Part shown: positions 1-6,355 of the stretch, piece by piece | How positions within the stretch are numbered: position 1 is the first letter of the stretch | Layout of the letters: the number at the start of each line of letters is the position of its first letter | Assembly: GCA_023443515.1 (NCBI GenBank) | Contig: JAEZUC010000048.1 | Location: forward strand, 1-8,404 | DNA from: Bacillota bacterium | GTDB taxonomy: Bacteria; Bacillota; Clostridia; Acetivibrionales; DSM-1351 | Reading direction: 5' to 3' | DNA length: 8,404 bases | The notes under the pieces: generated by a model | What the model was told of the DNA's origin: nothing | What the model saw: the letters and a program-made list of their open reading frames with translations, nothing else | The model's database searches: none | Made by a program: the position numbers and the translations under genes

Positions 1-64
1 TATGATAAGTTACCGTATATTAATTAGGATAATTTACTGGTAAAATTGCAAGAACAGAGCACGC

Positions 65-88
65 ACCAGCGGTTGGCTGACTGCTGGT
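65..88. repeat. Strong 10-bp stem-loop of unknown role
   Basis: The segment begins ACCAGC and ends GCTGGT and can fold into a 10-bp stem, including two G-T pairs, around a GGCT tetraloop. It is clearly more GC-rich than its surroundings. No T-run follows it, so it does not read as an intrinsic terminator. A recombination site, a protein binding site or an RNA element are all possible. Confidence 0.5.
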
Positions 89-128
89 AACGGGAAAATA
101 GATTGTTTATAATGTCTATAATAATGAG

Positions 129-174
129 AAAAAGTCGCTATTTGTGGGTTATATTCATAGATAGTGACTTTTTT
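129..174 (+). terminator. Rho-independent terminator-like hairpin, possibly bidirectional
   Basis: An A-run leads into GTCGCTAT, which pairs with ATAGTGAC (one G-T pair) and is followed directly by TTTTTT. The A-run on the left and T-run on the right make it symmetrical, so it could stop transcription in both directions. The loop is about 19 nt, longer than usual for a terminator. It would separate whatever lies left of the window from the insertion sequence and its neighbours. Confidence 0.55.
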
Positions 175-212
175 GTGTTATGTGAGGGGTTTTTGGGGGA
201 AGGATATATGTT

Positions 213-242
213 TTGGCAATTTGTTGGAAGATGTGGTAAAAT
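213..242 (+). promoter_or_regulatory. Possible sigma-A promoter upstream of the insertion sequence
   Basis: TTGGCA (213-218) is followed after 18 bp by TAAAAT (237-242), a reasonable vegetative promoter. Downstream are a GAGGG ribosome-binding-like sequence (about 249-253) and an ATG at 263 that opens only an 8-codon peptide, stopping at 289. The promoter may have served a gene whose body is no longer here, and it now points at the insertion sequence. Found by eye only. Confidence 0.35.
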
Positions 243-323
243 ATTGGTGAGGGATTTTGGGTATGATGGGAAGCTATAATAACTTGTAAGCAGAAAAACC
301 GCAAGAACTGACCTTAATCCGAT

Positions 324-352
324 TTGATGGACACAAAGAATCCCTATATAAT
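324..352 (+). promoter_or_regulatory. Probable transposase promoter spanning the left IS junction
   Basis: TTGATG (324-329) and a perfect TATAAT (347-352) are separated by 17 bp and lie just upstream of orfA. Four of the six -35 bases (TTGA) fall in the flank outside the inverted repeat, so the promoter seems to be completed by the insertion site. Its ribosome binding site GGAGGG (361-366) precedes the ATG at 373 with 6-nt spacing. Confidence 0.5.
328..348 (+). repeat. Left terminal inverted repeat of the IS3-family element
   Basis: Starts TGGACACAAAGAATC. It matches the reverse complement of 1541-1561 at most positions, including the shared core AAGAATC. This fixes the left boundary of the element to within a few bases. 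Confidence 0.75.
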
Positions 353-372
353 AAAAACATGGAGGGATTCAA

Positions 373-666
373 ATGGCTGAGAGAAAAAAGTTTGATAAAG
401 CATTCAAGGAACAGACCGTTGAAAAAATATTGGCAGGTGAAACAACAGCCAGCTTAATGGCAAAAGAAATTGGAGTGCTTTACTCAACAGTAAGAGACTG
501 GTTAATCGCTTATGAAAAGGATGGTTCAAGTGCCTTTCCAGGCAGTGGTAACCTTAAGCCTGAAGATGATGAAATAAGAAGACTACGCAGGGAATTAGCT
601 AACCTTAAAGAGGAAAATGAAATATTAAAAAAAGCCGCGGCCTATTTTGCGAAAAATCAGAAATAA
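373..666 (+). CDS. IS3-family transposase OrfA (DNA-binding subunit)
   Basis: This 97-residue protein is the DNA-binding part of an IS3-type transposase. Residues about 12-47 form the helix-turn-helix typical of the family (ETTASLMAKEIG then STVRDW), used to recognise the element ends. Residues about 66-88 are a heptad-patterned coiled coil (LRRELANLKEENEIL) resembling the leucine zipper that lets OrfA multimerise. The start is set by GGAGGG 6 nt upstream of the ATG. Near the 3' end seven A residues (627-633) lie in the frame expected for a programmed -1 shift into the orfB frame. If read through without shifting, translation ends at 664-666. In family members free OrfA modulates transposition, while the OrfAB fusion is the active enzyme. 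Confidence 0.9.
   Translation: MAERKKFDKAFKEQTVEKILAGETTASLMAKEIGVLYSTVRDWLIAYEKDGSSAFPGSGNLKPEDDEIRRLRRELANLKEENEILKKAAAYFAKNQK
627..633 (+). promoter_or_regulatory. A7 slippery sequence for programmed -1 frameshifting
   Basis: The run is read as A AAA AAA followed by G in the orfA frame, a standard slippery heptamer. After a -1 slip the new frame is open without a stop from 633 through the end of orfB, and the junction reads as family-like sequence (KHRFIFRIAKMCQAL). The fused OrfAB product would be about 381 residues. No clear downstream stimulatory hairpin was identified. Confidence 0.75.
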
Positions 667-716
667 ACAAGTTTAATTTTATTTATAAACACCGCTTCAT
701 ATTTCGGATTGCAAAG

Positions 717-1517
717 ATGTGTCAGGCCCTTCAAGTTTCAAGAAGCGGTTATTATGCATATTTTTCACGTAGCGAAAGTAATCGGAGCAAGTCAAATAGA
801 GAGCTCCTTGAAACTATTAAAGAAATCCATAAAAAGAGTCATGAAATTTATGGTGCTCCTCAGATAACAAAGAATCTTCCGGAAAATCAGAAAGCCAGTA
901 AAGGCCGTGTTGCAAGGTTGATGAGGGCGAACGGTATACGTTCCAAAGTGTCAAAGAAATATAAAGCGACTATGTACTCAAATCATAGTCTTCCTGTGGC
1001 AGATAACATTCTTAATAGAGAATTTACGGCCAGTAGACCTAACCAGAAATGGGTATCGGATATTACGTATATTCCTACAAAAGAAGGTTGGCTTTATCTT
1101 GCTGGTGTAATGGACCTCTATGGACGTAAGCTTGTAGGATGGGCTATGGCAAACCATATGAGAACTGAGTTGGTATCTGCTGCCCTGAATCAAGCAATTG
1201 GAAGAACCGGTGCTAAAGAAGGATTAATAATTCATTCTGACCGGGGAATTCAATACGCCAGTAATGACTATCAAAATCTGCTAAAAAGATATGGATTTAT
1301 ATGCAGTATGAGCAGAAAGGGCAATTGTTATGATAATGCCCCTATGGAATCTTTCTGGGGCAAACTTAAAATGGAATGGCTAAATGATTATAATTTTGAG
1401 ACCAGAGCTGAGGCTAAAAAGGCTGTTTTTGAATACATAGAACTGTTTTATAACCGTAAAAGGACTCATTCAGCAAATGGGTATATCCCACCATTCATGC
1501 TGAAGGAAATATCATAG
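717..1517 (+). CDS. IS3-family transposase OrfB (DDE integrase catalytic domain)
   Basis: This is the catalytic half of the transposase, an rve-type RNase H-fold domain that cuts and joins element ends. Counting from the ATG at 717, the metal-binding triad is D115 (WVSDITYIPT), D175 (HSDRGIQYAS) and E211 (NAPMESFWGKLK); the D-to-E gap is 35 residues, the IS3 signature. An HTH_21-like helix-turn-helix occupies about residues 45-75, and the C-terminal motif YNRKRTHSANGYIPP is intact. The ATG lies inside the conserved AKMCQAL segment and has no ribosome binding site, so it is probably not the natural start: the frame is open from the slippery site at 627-633 and the protein is expected as an OrfAB fusion. 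No inactivating mutation is visible. Confidence 0.93.
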   Translation: MCQALQVSRSGYYAYFSRSESNRSKSNRELLETIKEIHKKSHEIYGAPQITKNLPENQKASKGRVARLMRANGIRSKVSKKYKATMYSNHSLPVADNILNREFTASRPNQKWVSDITYIPTKEGWLYLAGVMDLYGRKLVGWAMANHMRTELVSAALNQAIGRTGAKEGLIIHSDRGIQYASNDYQNLLKRYGFICSMSRKGNCYDNAPMESFWGKLKMEWLNDYNFETRAEAKKAVFEYIELFYNRKRTHSANGYIPPFMLKEIS

Positions 1518-1540
1518 GTATTATAAGAATTAATAAGATA

Positions 1541-1561
1541 AATAGTGATTCTTGCTGTCTA
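1541..1561 (-). repeat. Right terminal inverted repeat of the IS3-family element
   Basis: Contains GATTCTT, complementary to AAGAATC in the left repeat, and ends GCTGTCTA. About four mismatches separate the two ends. It lies only 48 bp before the start codon of the following OLD-family gene. Confidence 0.75.
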
Positions 1562-1593
1562 TTTTATTGAGGCAAGGTCAAACATTTATATAG

Positions 1594-1599
1594 AAAGGA
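1594..1599 (+). promoter_or_regulatory. Ribosome binding site of the OLD-family gene
   Basis: AAAGGA lies 9 nt upstream of the ATG at 1609. No convincing promoter fits in the short space between the insertion sequence and this site, so the gene may depend on transcription coming through or out of the IS. Confidence 0.6.
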
Positions 1600-1608
1600 C
1601 AAAAAATT

Positions 1609-3621
1609 ATGAGGCTGGAAAAAGCGAGAGTCCAAAATTATAGAAGTATTCTTGATACCGATATTTTTGAAGTAGAACAGTTAAAGACCATACTTGTTGG
1701 ACCTAATGAAGCAGGAAAAACAGTAATACTTCAGGCTTTACAGCAATTAAGTAAGCCAAAGGAAGTAGCAGGTTTCGATGTGTTAAGAGATTATCCGAGG
1801 TCATTATATAATAATATAATGACGAAAAAAGTTGATCCTAAAAATATTACTATTGTTACAGGTTACTTTGCTTTAGACGAAGAGGACAAAAACAAAATCC
1901 CGGAAGAATTCAGTAACTGTACATATAAACTTTATAAGAATCTTGATAATCAATTATATCATACATTAGAAAATGCTCCCCAAAAAACAACCTATAAGGG
2001 GATAAAGAATGATTTGAATAGACTATTAGCTCATATTGATAAGCAATTCGCTGTAAAGAATCCTGAATCTAAAACACCAAGTACTCAGTTCTCAGAGATT
2101 TTTAACGATTTAGAAGATCAGAGGTTTATTTCAGGGGAGGAAGCTGATAGACTAAAAGTATTTCTTGAAAAGAACTACGCTTTAATTGAAGAAGGTAACG
2201 AAAAAGAAGAAACCCGATACGAGAAACTAATTGAACAAATACAGTCTAACAAAAAGCATGATGAAGTACTTGATACATTAGGCAAACGAGTACCTGTCTT
2301 TGTCTTGTTTAATAACTTTTACAAAGTAAAACCCTCAATACATTTAGGCCATTTGGCTTCGAGAACAGAACAAAATCTCCTTGATGACAAATATTATGAT
2401 TATGGTAATTTGTGTTTGCTCAAATTATTAGGGTTTTCAGCACGGGAACTATCAGACTTAGGTAATGCTCAAAGCCCTGATATTAACAATGCTACCGCAT
2501 TAAAGGAATACAAAGATAAATTAGATAGCAGAAGTTATCAGTTAAACGCTGCCAGTGTTAGGCTGACGCAGGAAATAAAAAATGTTTGGAATCCTAATCC
2601 CGATAGACCTGAGGCTGATAAGTTAAAGATTGTAGCAGATGGTCAATATCTAAAAGTTGTTGTTGAAGATGATCTAGGTGTAGATATTGAACTGGATCAG
2701 CGCTCAGAAGGATTTCAATGGCTTGTTTCGTTTTACATAGTTTTTTTTGCCGAAGCTATAGATAAACATAGGAATGCAATATTGTTATTAGATGAACCAG
2801 GACTTAGTTTACATGGTCTAAAGCAACGAGACTTTAGAGAAACGATTTCAAGATTGGCTCAAAAGAACCAAGTTATATATTCAACACATTCTCCTTTCTT
2901 AGTTGGTCCAGATGAGCTTGATTTAGTTAGGGTAGTAGAACTAAAAGATAGAAAGGAAGGAACAAAAGTCCATACGACTATTACTTCTAGTGACCCTGCT
3001 GGATTACTCCCATTACAGGAAGCTCTTGGGTACGATTTGGCTAGCAGCTTATTTTCTCAACAAAGGAACTTAATACTAGAAGGAATTACTGATTATTGGT
3101 ACATAGACGCAATCGCTGAATTATATAGAAGTGCTAAAATTGAGAACCTGAACGAAAAAATTGCTCTCGTGTTTGCTAATACTGCAGGAAAAGTCGTTTA
3201 TTTTGCTACGATTCTTCATGCTCATAAACTGAAAGTGGCCGCATTACTTGACTCAGATTCTGCAGGAGACCAGGCTGCCCAACAGGAAGTACTAGTTCAC
3301 ACATTAGGGAATAAGAAGATTTTAAGAACTAAAGATTTTATTAGTGGTGTAACTAAGCCAGAAATAGAAGATTTACTTAGAAAAACTCTGGTAGAAATTG
3401 CAAAAGGAGAATTTGGTGTTGATACTTCTTCAATTTCAAAATCTCAAGCTTCAAGACCAATTGTTGATATCTTTAATAGTGAGATTGCTGACTTCTCAAA
3501 GTATAAGCTAGCAAAAGCCTTTGTGCGTTGGACTAGAAGTCATGAAGCAAAAGACTTACACAAAGATGAGGTAGAAAGTTTTAAGAAACTAATTCAAACA
3601 ATAAATAAAGTATTAAGTTAA
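1609..3621 (+). CDS. OLD-family AAA ATPase / TOPRIM endonuclease
   Basis: This 670-residue protein joins an SMC/RecF-type ATPase to a C-terminal TOPRIM nuclease, the architecture of the Overcoming Lysogenization Defect family, several of whose members act against phage. The Walker A motif GPNEAGKT is at residues 31-38. A signature-like RSEGFQW lies near 365-371, Walker B ILLLDEPG at 391-398 (D395, E396), and the switch histidine STHSPF at about 427. The TOPRIM part has the glutamate in LILEGITD (E491, D495), the acidic pair DSD (D548, D550) and a further acidic stretch KPEIEDLL (583-590), so metal-dependent catalysis looks intact. No UvrD-like helicase follows, unlike Gabija, so it resembles stand-alone (class 1) OLD proteins. 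The IS just upstream probably influences expression. Confidence 0.9.
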   Translation: MRLEKARVQNYRSILDTDIFEVEQLKTILVGPNEAGKTVILQALQQLSKPKEVAGFDVLRDYPRSLYNNIMTKKVDPKNITIVTGYFALDEEDKNKIPEEFSNCTYKLYKNLDNQLYHTLENAPQKTTYKGIKNDLNRLLAHIDKQFAVKNPESKTPSTQFSEIFNDLEDQRFISGEEADRLKVFLEKNYALIEEGNEKEETRYEKLIEQIQSNKKHDEVLDTLGKRVPVFVLFNNFYKVKPSIHLGHLASRTEQNLLDDKYYDYGNLCLLKLLGFSARELSDLGNAQSPDINNATALKEYKDKLDSRSYQLNAASVRLTQEIKNVWNPNPDRPEADKLKIVADGQYLKVVVEDDLGVDIELDQRSEGFQWLVSFYIVFFAEAIDKHRNAILLLDEPGLSLHGLKQRDFRETISRLAQKNQVIYSTHSPFLVGPDELDLVRVVELKDRKEGTKVHTTITSSDPAGLLPLQEALGYDLASSLFSQQRNLILEGITDYWYIDAIAELYRSAKIENLNEKIALVFANTAGKVVYFATILHAHKLKVAALLDSDSAGDQAAQQEVLVHTLGNKKILRTKDFISGVTKPEIEDLLRKTLVEIAKGEFGVDTSSISKSQASRPIVDIFNSEIADFSKYKLAKAFVRWTRSHEAKDLHKDEVESFKKLIQTINKVLS

Positions 3622-3975
3622 AATAGACTTAGATGTAGCTAAACATTTTCAACACGCCAAAACTTGTGACTTTCTACTAAAAAATAAAAGTTTCGCGGGT
3701 TCCGTCTTTGGTGTGTCAAAAATGGAGGTTGCTATGGCTAATACCAATTTCCTATTATCCATGTAATAAAAGTAATAGTGAACTTCGGATAAGGCTAATG
3801 ATAAGCAGTTCATGTAACTGAATGTTATAGCAAATAGTGGGAATTAACATTAAATTGCAAAGGTGAAGATTTTGTACAAATGCCTTATACAAGGATTACT
3901 CATAGACTTGTGCTGAGTAACAGGGCTTTTAAGCAATTAATAAAAGTTAAAATAATTGGGTGGAGAGTGAGAGTA
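3622..3975. other. Structured intergenic region with a 10-codon mini-ORF
   Basis: There is no clear gene in this stretch. Three elements stand out. ACACGCCAAA (3652-3661) pairs with TTTGGTGTGT (3707-3716) around a 45-nt interior. A GGAGGT (3724-3729) precedes a 10-codon ORF at 3734-3766 (MANTNFLLSM). CAGTT/AACTG around 3807-3818 and TTACTCA (3896-3902) with TGAGTAA (3914-3920) form small hairpins. The last hairpin lies inside the possible N-terminal extension of the next gene and speaks for a leader RNA there. The mini-ORF could be a leader peptide or the stub of a lost gene. Confidence 0.45.
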
Positions 3976-4248
3976 TTGACTGTAGAACAACAGTGTGAGA
4001 TTGCAAGACAAATGACTGGTTGTAAGTCTAGCAATGAAGAAATTCTAAAAAACATTAGAACCATGAATGAACTTGTCAAAGAAGAGGCCAGTATACTGGT
4101 AAATAGATTATTGCTCCGTGATAATCTACCTTTTGATAAAGCCTTTCTATTGGCGAAATCTGATTTTAATAAAGTAGCACAAAAATATAAGATCAACTCG
4201 GCAGCCTTATTTTGGGTATATATGGAGTGGAAAGGGCGACAAAGGTGA
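3976..4248 (+). CDS. Small protein of unknown function, coupled to a membrane protein
   Basis: Not recognised. From the TTG at 3976 the product is 90 residues (MTVEQQCEIARQMTG...), charged, probably mostly helical, without a signal peptide or membrane segment. The TTG is preferred because GGAGAG (3962-3967) sits 8 nt upstream. An in-frame ATG at 3880 would add 32 basic residues, but its AGGTGA is 13 nt away and a perfect hairpin (3896-3920) lies in the added part; this longer 122-residue version cannot be excluded. The stop codon TGA (4246-4248) overlaps the GTG start of the next gene, so the two are almost certainly co-translated and may work as a pair, for example a soluble sensor or regulator with a membrane effector. 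That pairing is inference. Confidence 0.6.
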   Translation: MTVEQQCEIARQMTGCKSSNEEILKNIRTMNELVKEEASILVNRLLLRDNLPFDKAFLLAKSDFNKVAQKYKINSAALFWVYMEWKGRQR

Positions 4249-5129
4249 AAGATAAAAAAATTCTAGATAGTGTACATAATTCGTGGACGGCATTGATATC
4301 CCTTCTTAAAACATTGTATAGAGGAATGCCATTACTCATGGTTACCTTTACATTTCTAATGATTTTTGTAGCAGAAAAAATCCGTAGTAATACAATATTT
4401 CAACTAGGAATGCTTACTACAGTAATATTTCTTTCGTCTATTGCTGTATATTTTAAATCTAAAAATTATGGAGAAGCAGTGTTAGCACTATCTGCTGGCT
4501 TGTTTACGGTTTATACTGTAACTTGGACTACGTCTATTTTTATTAGTTTTATTGCTGTTTGGGTCATGTTCACAATTGTCGTTTTTCTTACTACATCAAT
4601 TCGGCTCGGTTCAACTACGCAGTCGATTTACATGGAAGCAGCTTTTGCTATCAAGCATCCACAGCTATCCGACAAAGAATGTGAAAAACAATTGCAAGCT
4701 ATTTCAAATGCCTTAAAAGAATGCATTATGGGCCCAGTCGAAAGAGCTGAAACAATTAGAGTATTCGCCTATAGAAAAATATCTTTAAATGATATGGAAA
4801 TAGGGCTAAAATGGGTTAATATTTTCTTTTCACTGACTCGAATTCCTTATTTGACTTTAGCTGATTTTGTTGCGGTTGTAATCAAAAATGCTTCTATTTT
4901 AAACCAAAGAATTACAGGTGATATGATTTTTGAACATATCTATTCTGGTATAAGAAGTGCCCCTGTGACACCTCAAGAGTATATCGAGGTATTTCAACGA
5001 ACTAGACATCTTTTGATAAGAAACAAAAATGTAGTGCTGTATTTTGACATACTTAACACATATTTTGACTCTGGCAGCTCACCCGATGATATTGAAGTGT
5101 TTTTTGAGCAGTCATTACATATAGATTAA
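4245..5129 (+). CDS. Four-helix integral membrane protein with cytoplasmic C-terminal domain, unknown function
   Basis: Not recognised as a named family. From the GTG at 4245 the product is 294 residues. A short charged N-terminus is followed by four hydrophobic segments at about residues 27-43, 52-69, 77-93 and 97-117, giving two hairpins, then a roughly 175-residue soluble, predominantly helical C-terminal region. No enzyme motif, cyclic-nucleotide-binding motif or protease motif is seen. The GTG overlaps the upstream stop (GTGA) and has AAAGGG 8 nt upstream, which makes it a better start than the in-frame TTG at 4212, which has no ribosome binding site. The small-soluble-plus-membrane arrangement resembles regulator/effector pairs in defence islands by layout only; transport or signalling roles are equally open. 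Confidence 0.72.
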   Translation: MKDKKILDSVHNSWTALISLLKTLYRGMPLLMVTFTFLMIFVAEKIRSNTIFQLGMLTTVIFLSSIAVYFKSKNYGEAVLALSAGLFTVYTVTWTTSIFISFIAVWVMFTIVVFLTTSIRLGSTTQSIYMEAAFAIKHPQLSDKECEKQLQAISNALKECIMGPVERAETIRVFAYRKISLNDMEIGLKWVNIFFSLTRIPYLTLADFVAVVIKNASILNQRITGDMIFEHIYSGIRSAPVTPQEYIEVFQRTRHLLIRNKNVVLYFDILNTYFDSGSSPDDIEVFFEQSLHID

Positions 5130-5250
5130 GCTATCTTTATAATGGTATCACCATTAAAGTCACTTTTTGAGACAACCTTTAATGAGTCTGATATATGGCA
5201 TTCCCATTATGTTTAAACTGGACACGTGTATATAGCAATAATGGAAAGTT
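5130..5250. repeat. Copy 1 of a degenerate structured intergenic repeat
   Basis: This segment resembles 6633-6745. Shared blocks, in the same order, are ATCTTTATAA (from 5133), a core of 28 positions (5198-5225, CATTC then CATTATGTT, ACTG and ACA) with about 23 matches, and CAATA followed by GAAA near 5236-5247. It contains two mutually exclusive hairpins: TAATGGT/ACCATTA (5140-5156) and CATTAAAG/CTTTAATG (5152-5159 with 5177-5184). CCATTA (5151-5156) can also pair with TAATGG (5239-5244) to close the whole element. Confidence 0.45.
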
Positions 5251-5394
5251 GAATATTAGATAAACGACATCAAGGTGGGAATCATATCGCTGAAATGAAG
5301 TGTAATAAAAATAGTAAGTTAATAGAAGCACCAAGAAAGCAGAGTGTATTACTGTAATGCTTTGGTTAAAAAGTTACTTACAAAGGAATTTAGT

Positions 5395-5508
5395 ATGACA
5401 GCTATTAGGAAGAAAGTCATGCAAATCAATATGTTTTTTAAGGAGTTCAAAGAAAGTGGGAGTACTGGATTGAAAGAAATTTCTGCACTCTTGAAAGTGT
5501 TCAGCTAA
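5395..5508 (+). CDS. Possible small ORF, 37 residues, unknown
   Basis: An ATG preceded by AAAGGA (5382-5387, 7-nt spacing) opens a 37-codon frame (MTAIRKKVMQINMF...) ending TAA at 5506-5508. It is amphipathic and basic at the start. No homologue is recognised; it may be a genuine small protein, the N-terminal stub of a decayed gene, or chance. The frame before it (5260-5340) also looks like fragmentary coding sequence, ending MKCNKNSKLIEAPRKQ... at a TAA near 5355, but without support. Confidence 0.3.
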   Translation: MTAIRKKVMQINMFFKEFKESGSTGLKEISALLKVFS

Positions 5509-5540
5509 GGAAAGCTGAGGAAAGTATTTAGTAAACATAG

Positions 5541-5609
5541 ATTTTCCCTCCGGTTTCTGGTTATAAATTGTTTGGTTGTACTTACATTTTAACCGACCGG
5601 AGAGAAAAT
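5541..5609. repeat. 14-bp inverted repeat flanking a 41-nt interior
   Basis: ATTTTCCCTCCGGT (5541-5554) and ACCGGAGAGAAAAT (5596-5609) are complementary at 13 of 14 positions. The element lies about 90 bp upstream of the cyclase-like gene. No T-run follows that would make it a standard terminator, and no flanking duplication is seen that would mark it as a miniature transposon. An RNA structure or protein binding site for the downstream gene is the simplest reading. Confidence 0.55.
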
Positions 5610-5630
5610 TTATATAAATCAACAAGCAAA

Positions 5631-5650
5631 ACCCATTAAAATCAATGGGT
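5631..5650. repeat. Perfect 7-bp hairpin upstream of the cyclase-like gene
   Basis: ACCCATT pairs perfectly with AATGGGT around a 6-nt loop. A TATAAA box (5671-5676) follows without a good -35. The hairpin may be part of the leader or operator region of the gene at 5699. Confidence 0.4.
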
Positions 5651-5685
5651 ACGGGCATTTAGCAAATACCTATAAAATGCATATT

Positions 5686-5691
5686 AAGGAG
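5686..5691 (+). promoter_or_regulatory. Ribosome binding site of the cyclase-like gene
   Basis: AAGGAG lies 7 nt upstream of the ATG at 5699, a near-ideal site that fixes this start. Confidence 0.7.
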
Positions 5692-5698
5692 ACCAAAT

Positions 5699-6355
5699 AT
5701 GGAAAACAATAAGCAATATAAAAACTGTCTTGTGATTTTTATCGATATGTTGGGAACACAGACTAAATCGGATATAAACGACATCTATGCAGATTATTGT
5801 ATTTTTCACACAACGATACTTAGTAAAGATGGTAAATATATTACCGATGGTAGGGATGGCGGCATTTCCTCAGGTAGAAGGATATGTATGCGTTCTCATA
5901 CTTTTTCTGACTGTGCATATATGTTATACCATTATGAAGATGAAGCCATTGAAAGTGAATATGATAAAGGGATTCTTATCGAAAACTCGTTATGTCATTT
6001 TGAAAGAATAATTCTCAAATTACTTGGCGATGCAGTAGTTTTTAGGGGCGGGGTGTCGTATGGAGAAGTATTTTATGAACAACAAAAAAATATACTTTTC
6101 GGTCCTGCCGTTAATCATGCATATCAATTAGAAGATAAATGTGCTAAAAACCCACGGATTTTGGTTTCTTCTGAAGTTGCAAATGTTTATAATGAATACT
6201 TCCAGAATTGTGTAGAAAAATTCGAGAATCCGACTGATGACTATAGCAAAAAAATGAGGGAAATCTTGCAGCTTGAGGGAATCAGAAATCCGAAAATAGA
6301 GCAAGGTAGGATTATAGTAAATGACAACTATGATAATAAATATATTTTTAATTAA
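5699..6355 (+). CDS. Class III nucleotidyl cyclase-like protein, probably truncated by a frameshift
   Basis: The 218-residue product has the order of motifs of a class III cyclase homology domain. IFIDMLGT (D16) corresponds to the first metal-binding aspartate, FSDCAYMLY (D71) to the second, RGGVSYGEVFY (116-126) to the strand after the active site, and FGPAVNHAYQLE (134-145) to the catalytic-asparagine helix. N139 is at the catalytic Asn position, but Q143 replaces the usual transition-state Arg, and the residue seven before N139 is not the Asp that selects adenine. Either activity is lost or another nucleotide is used; some pyrimidine cyclases of Pycsar defence systems belong to this superfamily, but membership is not shown here. 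The likely C-terminus continues in another frame at 6352-6540, giving an ancestral protein of about 280 residues. Confidence 0.6.
   Translation: MENNKQYKNCLVIFIDMLGTQTKSDINDIYADYCIFHTTILSKDGKYITDGRDGGISSGRRICMRSHTFSDCAYMLYHYEDEAIESEYDKGILIENSLCHFERIILKLLGDAVVFRGGVSYGEVFYEQQKNILFGPAVNHAYQLEDKCAKNPRILVSSEVANVYNEYFQNCVEKFENPTDDYSKKMREILQLEGIRNPKIEQGRIIVNDNYDNKYIFN

Larger units (their letters stand above)
328..1561 (+). mobile_element. IS3-family insertion sequence, apparently complete
   Basis: The element is about 1.23 kb, the usual size for IS3-family members, with imperfect terminal inverted repeats and two overlapping-frame transposase genes (orfA 373-666, orfB frame reaching 1517). The full DDE triad and an A7 slippery sequence are present, so the transposase could be active. 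The terminal bases are TG on the left and TA on the right instead of the usual TG...CA. No matching 3-4 bp target duplication is seen outside the repeats (left flank TTGA, right flank TTTT), which suggests an old insertion, a rearrangement, or ends misjudged by a few bases. The subgroup cannot be assigned without database comparison. Confidence 0.88.

Noticed and set aside
1..42. Possible 3' end of a gene entering from the left
   Set aside because: Two frames run to stops at 27 and 42, but too few codons are present to support coding.
129..174. CRISPR-like or other array repeat
   Set aside because: No regularly spaced repeats occur anywhere in the window; this is a single terminator-like hairpin.
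978..1193. Minus-strand open frame inside orfB
   Set aside because: It is the reverse shadow of a well-supported transposase gene.
3900..4196. Minus-strand open frame of 98 codons opposite the small coupled gene
   Set aside because: The + strand frame has a ribosome binding site and stop/start coupling to the next gene; the reverse frame has neither.
4245..5129. Pycsar membrane effector paired with the cyclase-like gene
   Set aside because: No cyclic-nucleotide-binding motif is seen, the genes are 570 bp apart, and the membrane protein is instead coupled to the small upstream gene.
5374..5658. Open frame of 94 codons on the - strand
   Set aside because: It runs across the 14-bp inverted repeat and hairpins, has no ribosome binding site or recognisable domain, and opposes the direction of every neighbour.
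5787..6011. Second + strand frame inside the cyclase-like gene
   Set aside because: It lacks a ribosome binding site, and the overlapping frame carries the conserved motifs.
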